A DNA stretch of 5,432 nucleotides, taken from the NCBI GenBank assembly GCA_900540005.1, contig UQEM01000156.1:1-5432 (forward strand). The letters are read 5' to 3'. The position numbers and the translations under genes are program-made. The notes beneath the pieces are model-generated. The model was not told where the DNA came from. It did not search any database and worked only from the letters and a program-made list of their open reading frames with translations. Origin of the DNA: an uncultured Ruminococcus sp. (lineage in GTDB: Bacteria; Bacillota; Clostridia; Oscillospirales; Ruminococcaceae). Shown here in pieces: positions 5,390 through 5,432 of this stretch. Numbering within the stretch: position 1 is the stretch's first letter; each line of letters begins with the position of its first letter.

Positions 5390-5432
5390 CTGTCTCTTAT
5401 ACACATCTCCGAGCCCACGAGACTCGACGTCA
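5390..5432 (+). other. Synthetic Nextera i7-side sequencing adapter (not genomic)
   Basis: Positions 5390-5408 are the reverse complement of the Tn5 mosaic end, 5409-5423 are CCGAGCCCACGAGAC of the read-2 adapter, 5424-5431 (TCGACGTC) occupy the i7 index position, and 5432 is the first base of the P7 side. From memory the index matches Nextera XT v2 N729, the same kit family as the index at the other end. Genomic sequence ends at 5389. Confidence 0.98.

Noticed and set aside
31..5408. 19-bp inverted repeats at both ends as a natural Tn5/IS50-type transposon.
   Set aside because: They are the engineered mosaic ends joined to Illumina adapter and index sequence. The first and last nine insert bases differ, so there is no target-site duplication, and no transposase gene is present.

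Overview
The window is one complete library molecule. A synthetic Nextera-type adapter with an index sits at each end (1-49 and 5390-5432), so the real insert is about 5,340 bp (50-5389). The insert carries ordinary chromosomal housekeeping genes. Formate-tetrahydrofolate ligase, a ribD-ribE riboflavin operon behind an FMN riboswitch with an intrinsic terminator, strong Shine-Dalgarno sites and consensus sigma-A promoters point to a low-to-moderate GC Firmicute. A gut or rumen Clostridia member, possibly Ruminococcaceae/Oscillospiraceae-like, is my best guess; that placement is inference. All reading frames are intact, so the read appears accurate and not indel-ridden.

The left two thirds (66-3326, minus strand) read as one tight operon in the order fhs, tsaE, tsaB, rpiB. 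fhs makes 10-formyl-tetrahydrofolate. TsaE and TsaB are two partners of the tRNA t6A37 modification complex. RpiB interconverts ribose-5-phosphate and ribulose-5-phosphate. The genes are 10 bp apart, overlapping, and 22 bp apart. A Shine-Dalgarno sequence just after rpiB shows that another gene follows beyond the insert edge.

The divergent intergenic region (3327-3679) is the most information-rich part. It holds a promoter for fhs on the minus strand and a perfect-consensus promoter for the rib operon on the plus strand. Between them are a 13-bp palindrome and an imperfect direct repeat that touches both -35 boxes. Downstream on the plus strand come the FMN aptamer, a terminator hairpin and the ribD ribosome binding site. 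A 9-nt stretch of the aptamer's 5' strand is repeated exactly in the terminator's 3' arm, which suggests a readable switching mechanism.

The right third (3680-5389, plus strand) is ribD overlapping ribE. ribE is cut by the fragment end about ten codons before its expected stop and reads without a stop into the adapter. ribBA and ribH, the usual partners, would be expected beyond the edge. I found no mobile element, CRISPR array, tRNA, rRNA or defence system. The exciting content is limited to the regulatory region and the data artefacts.
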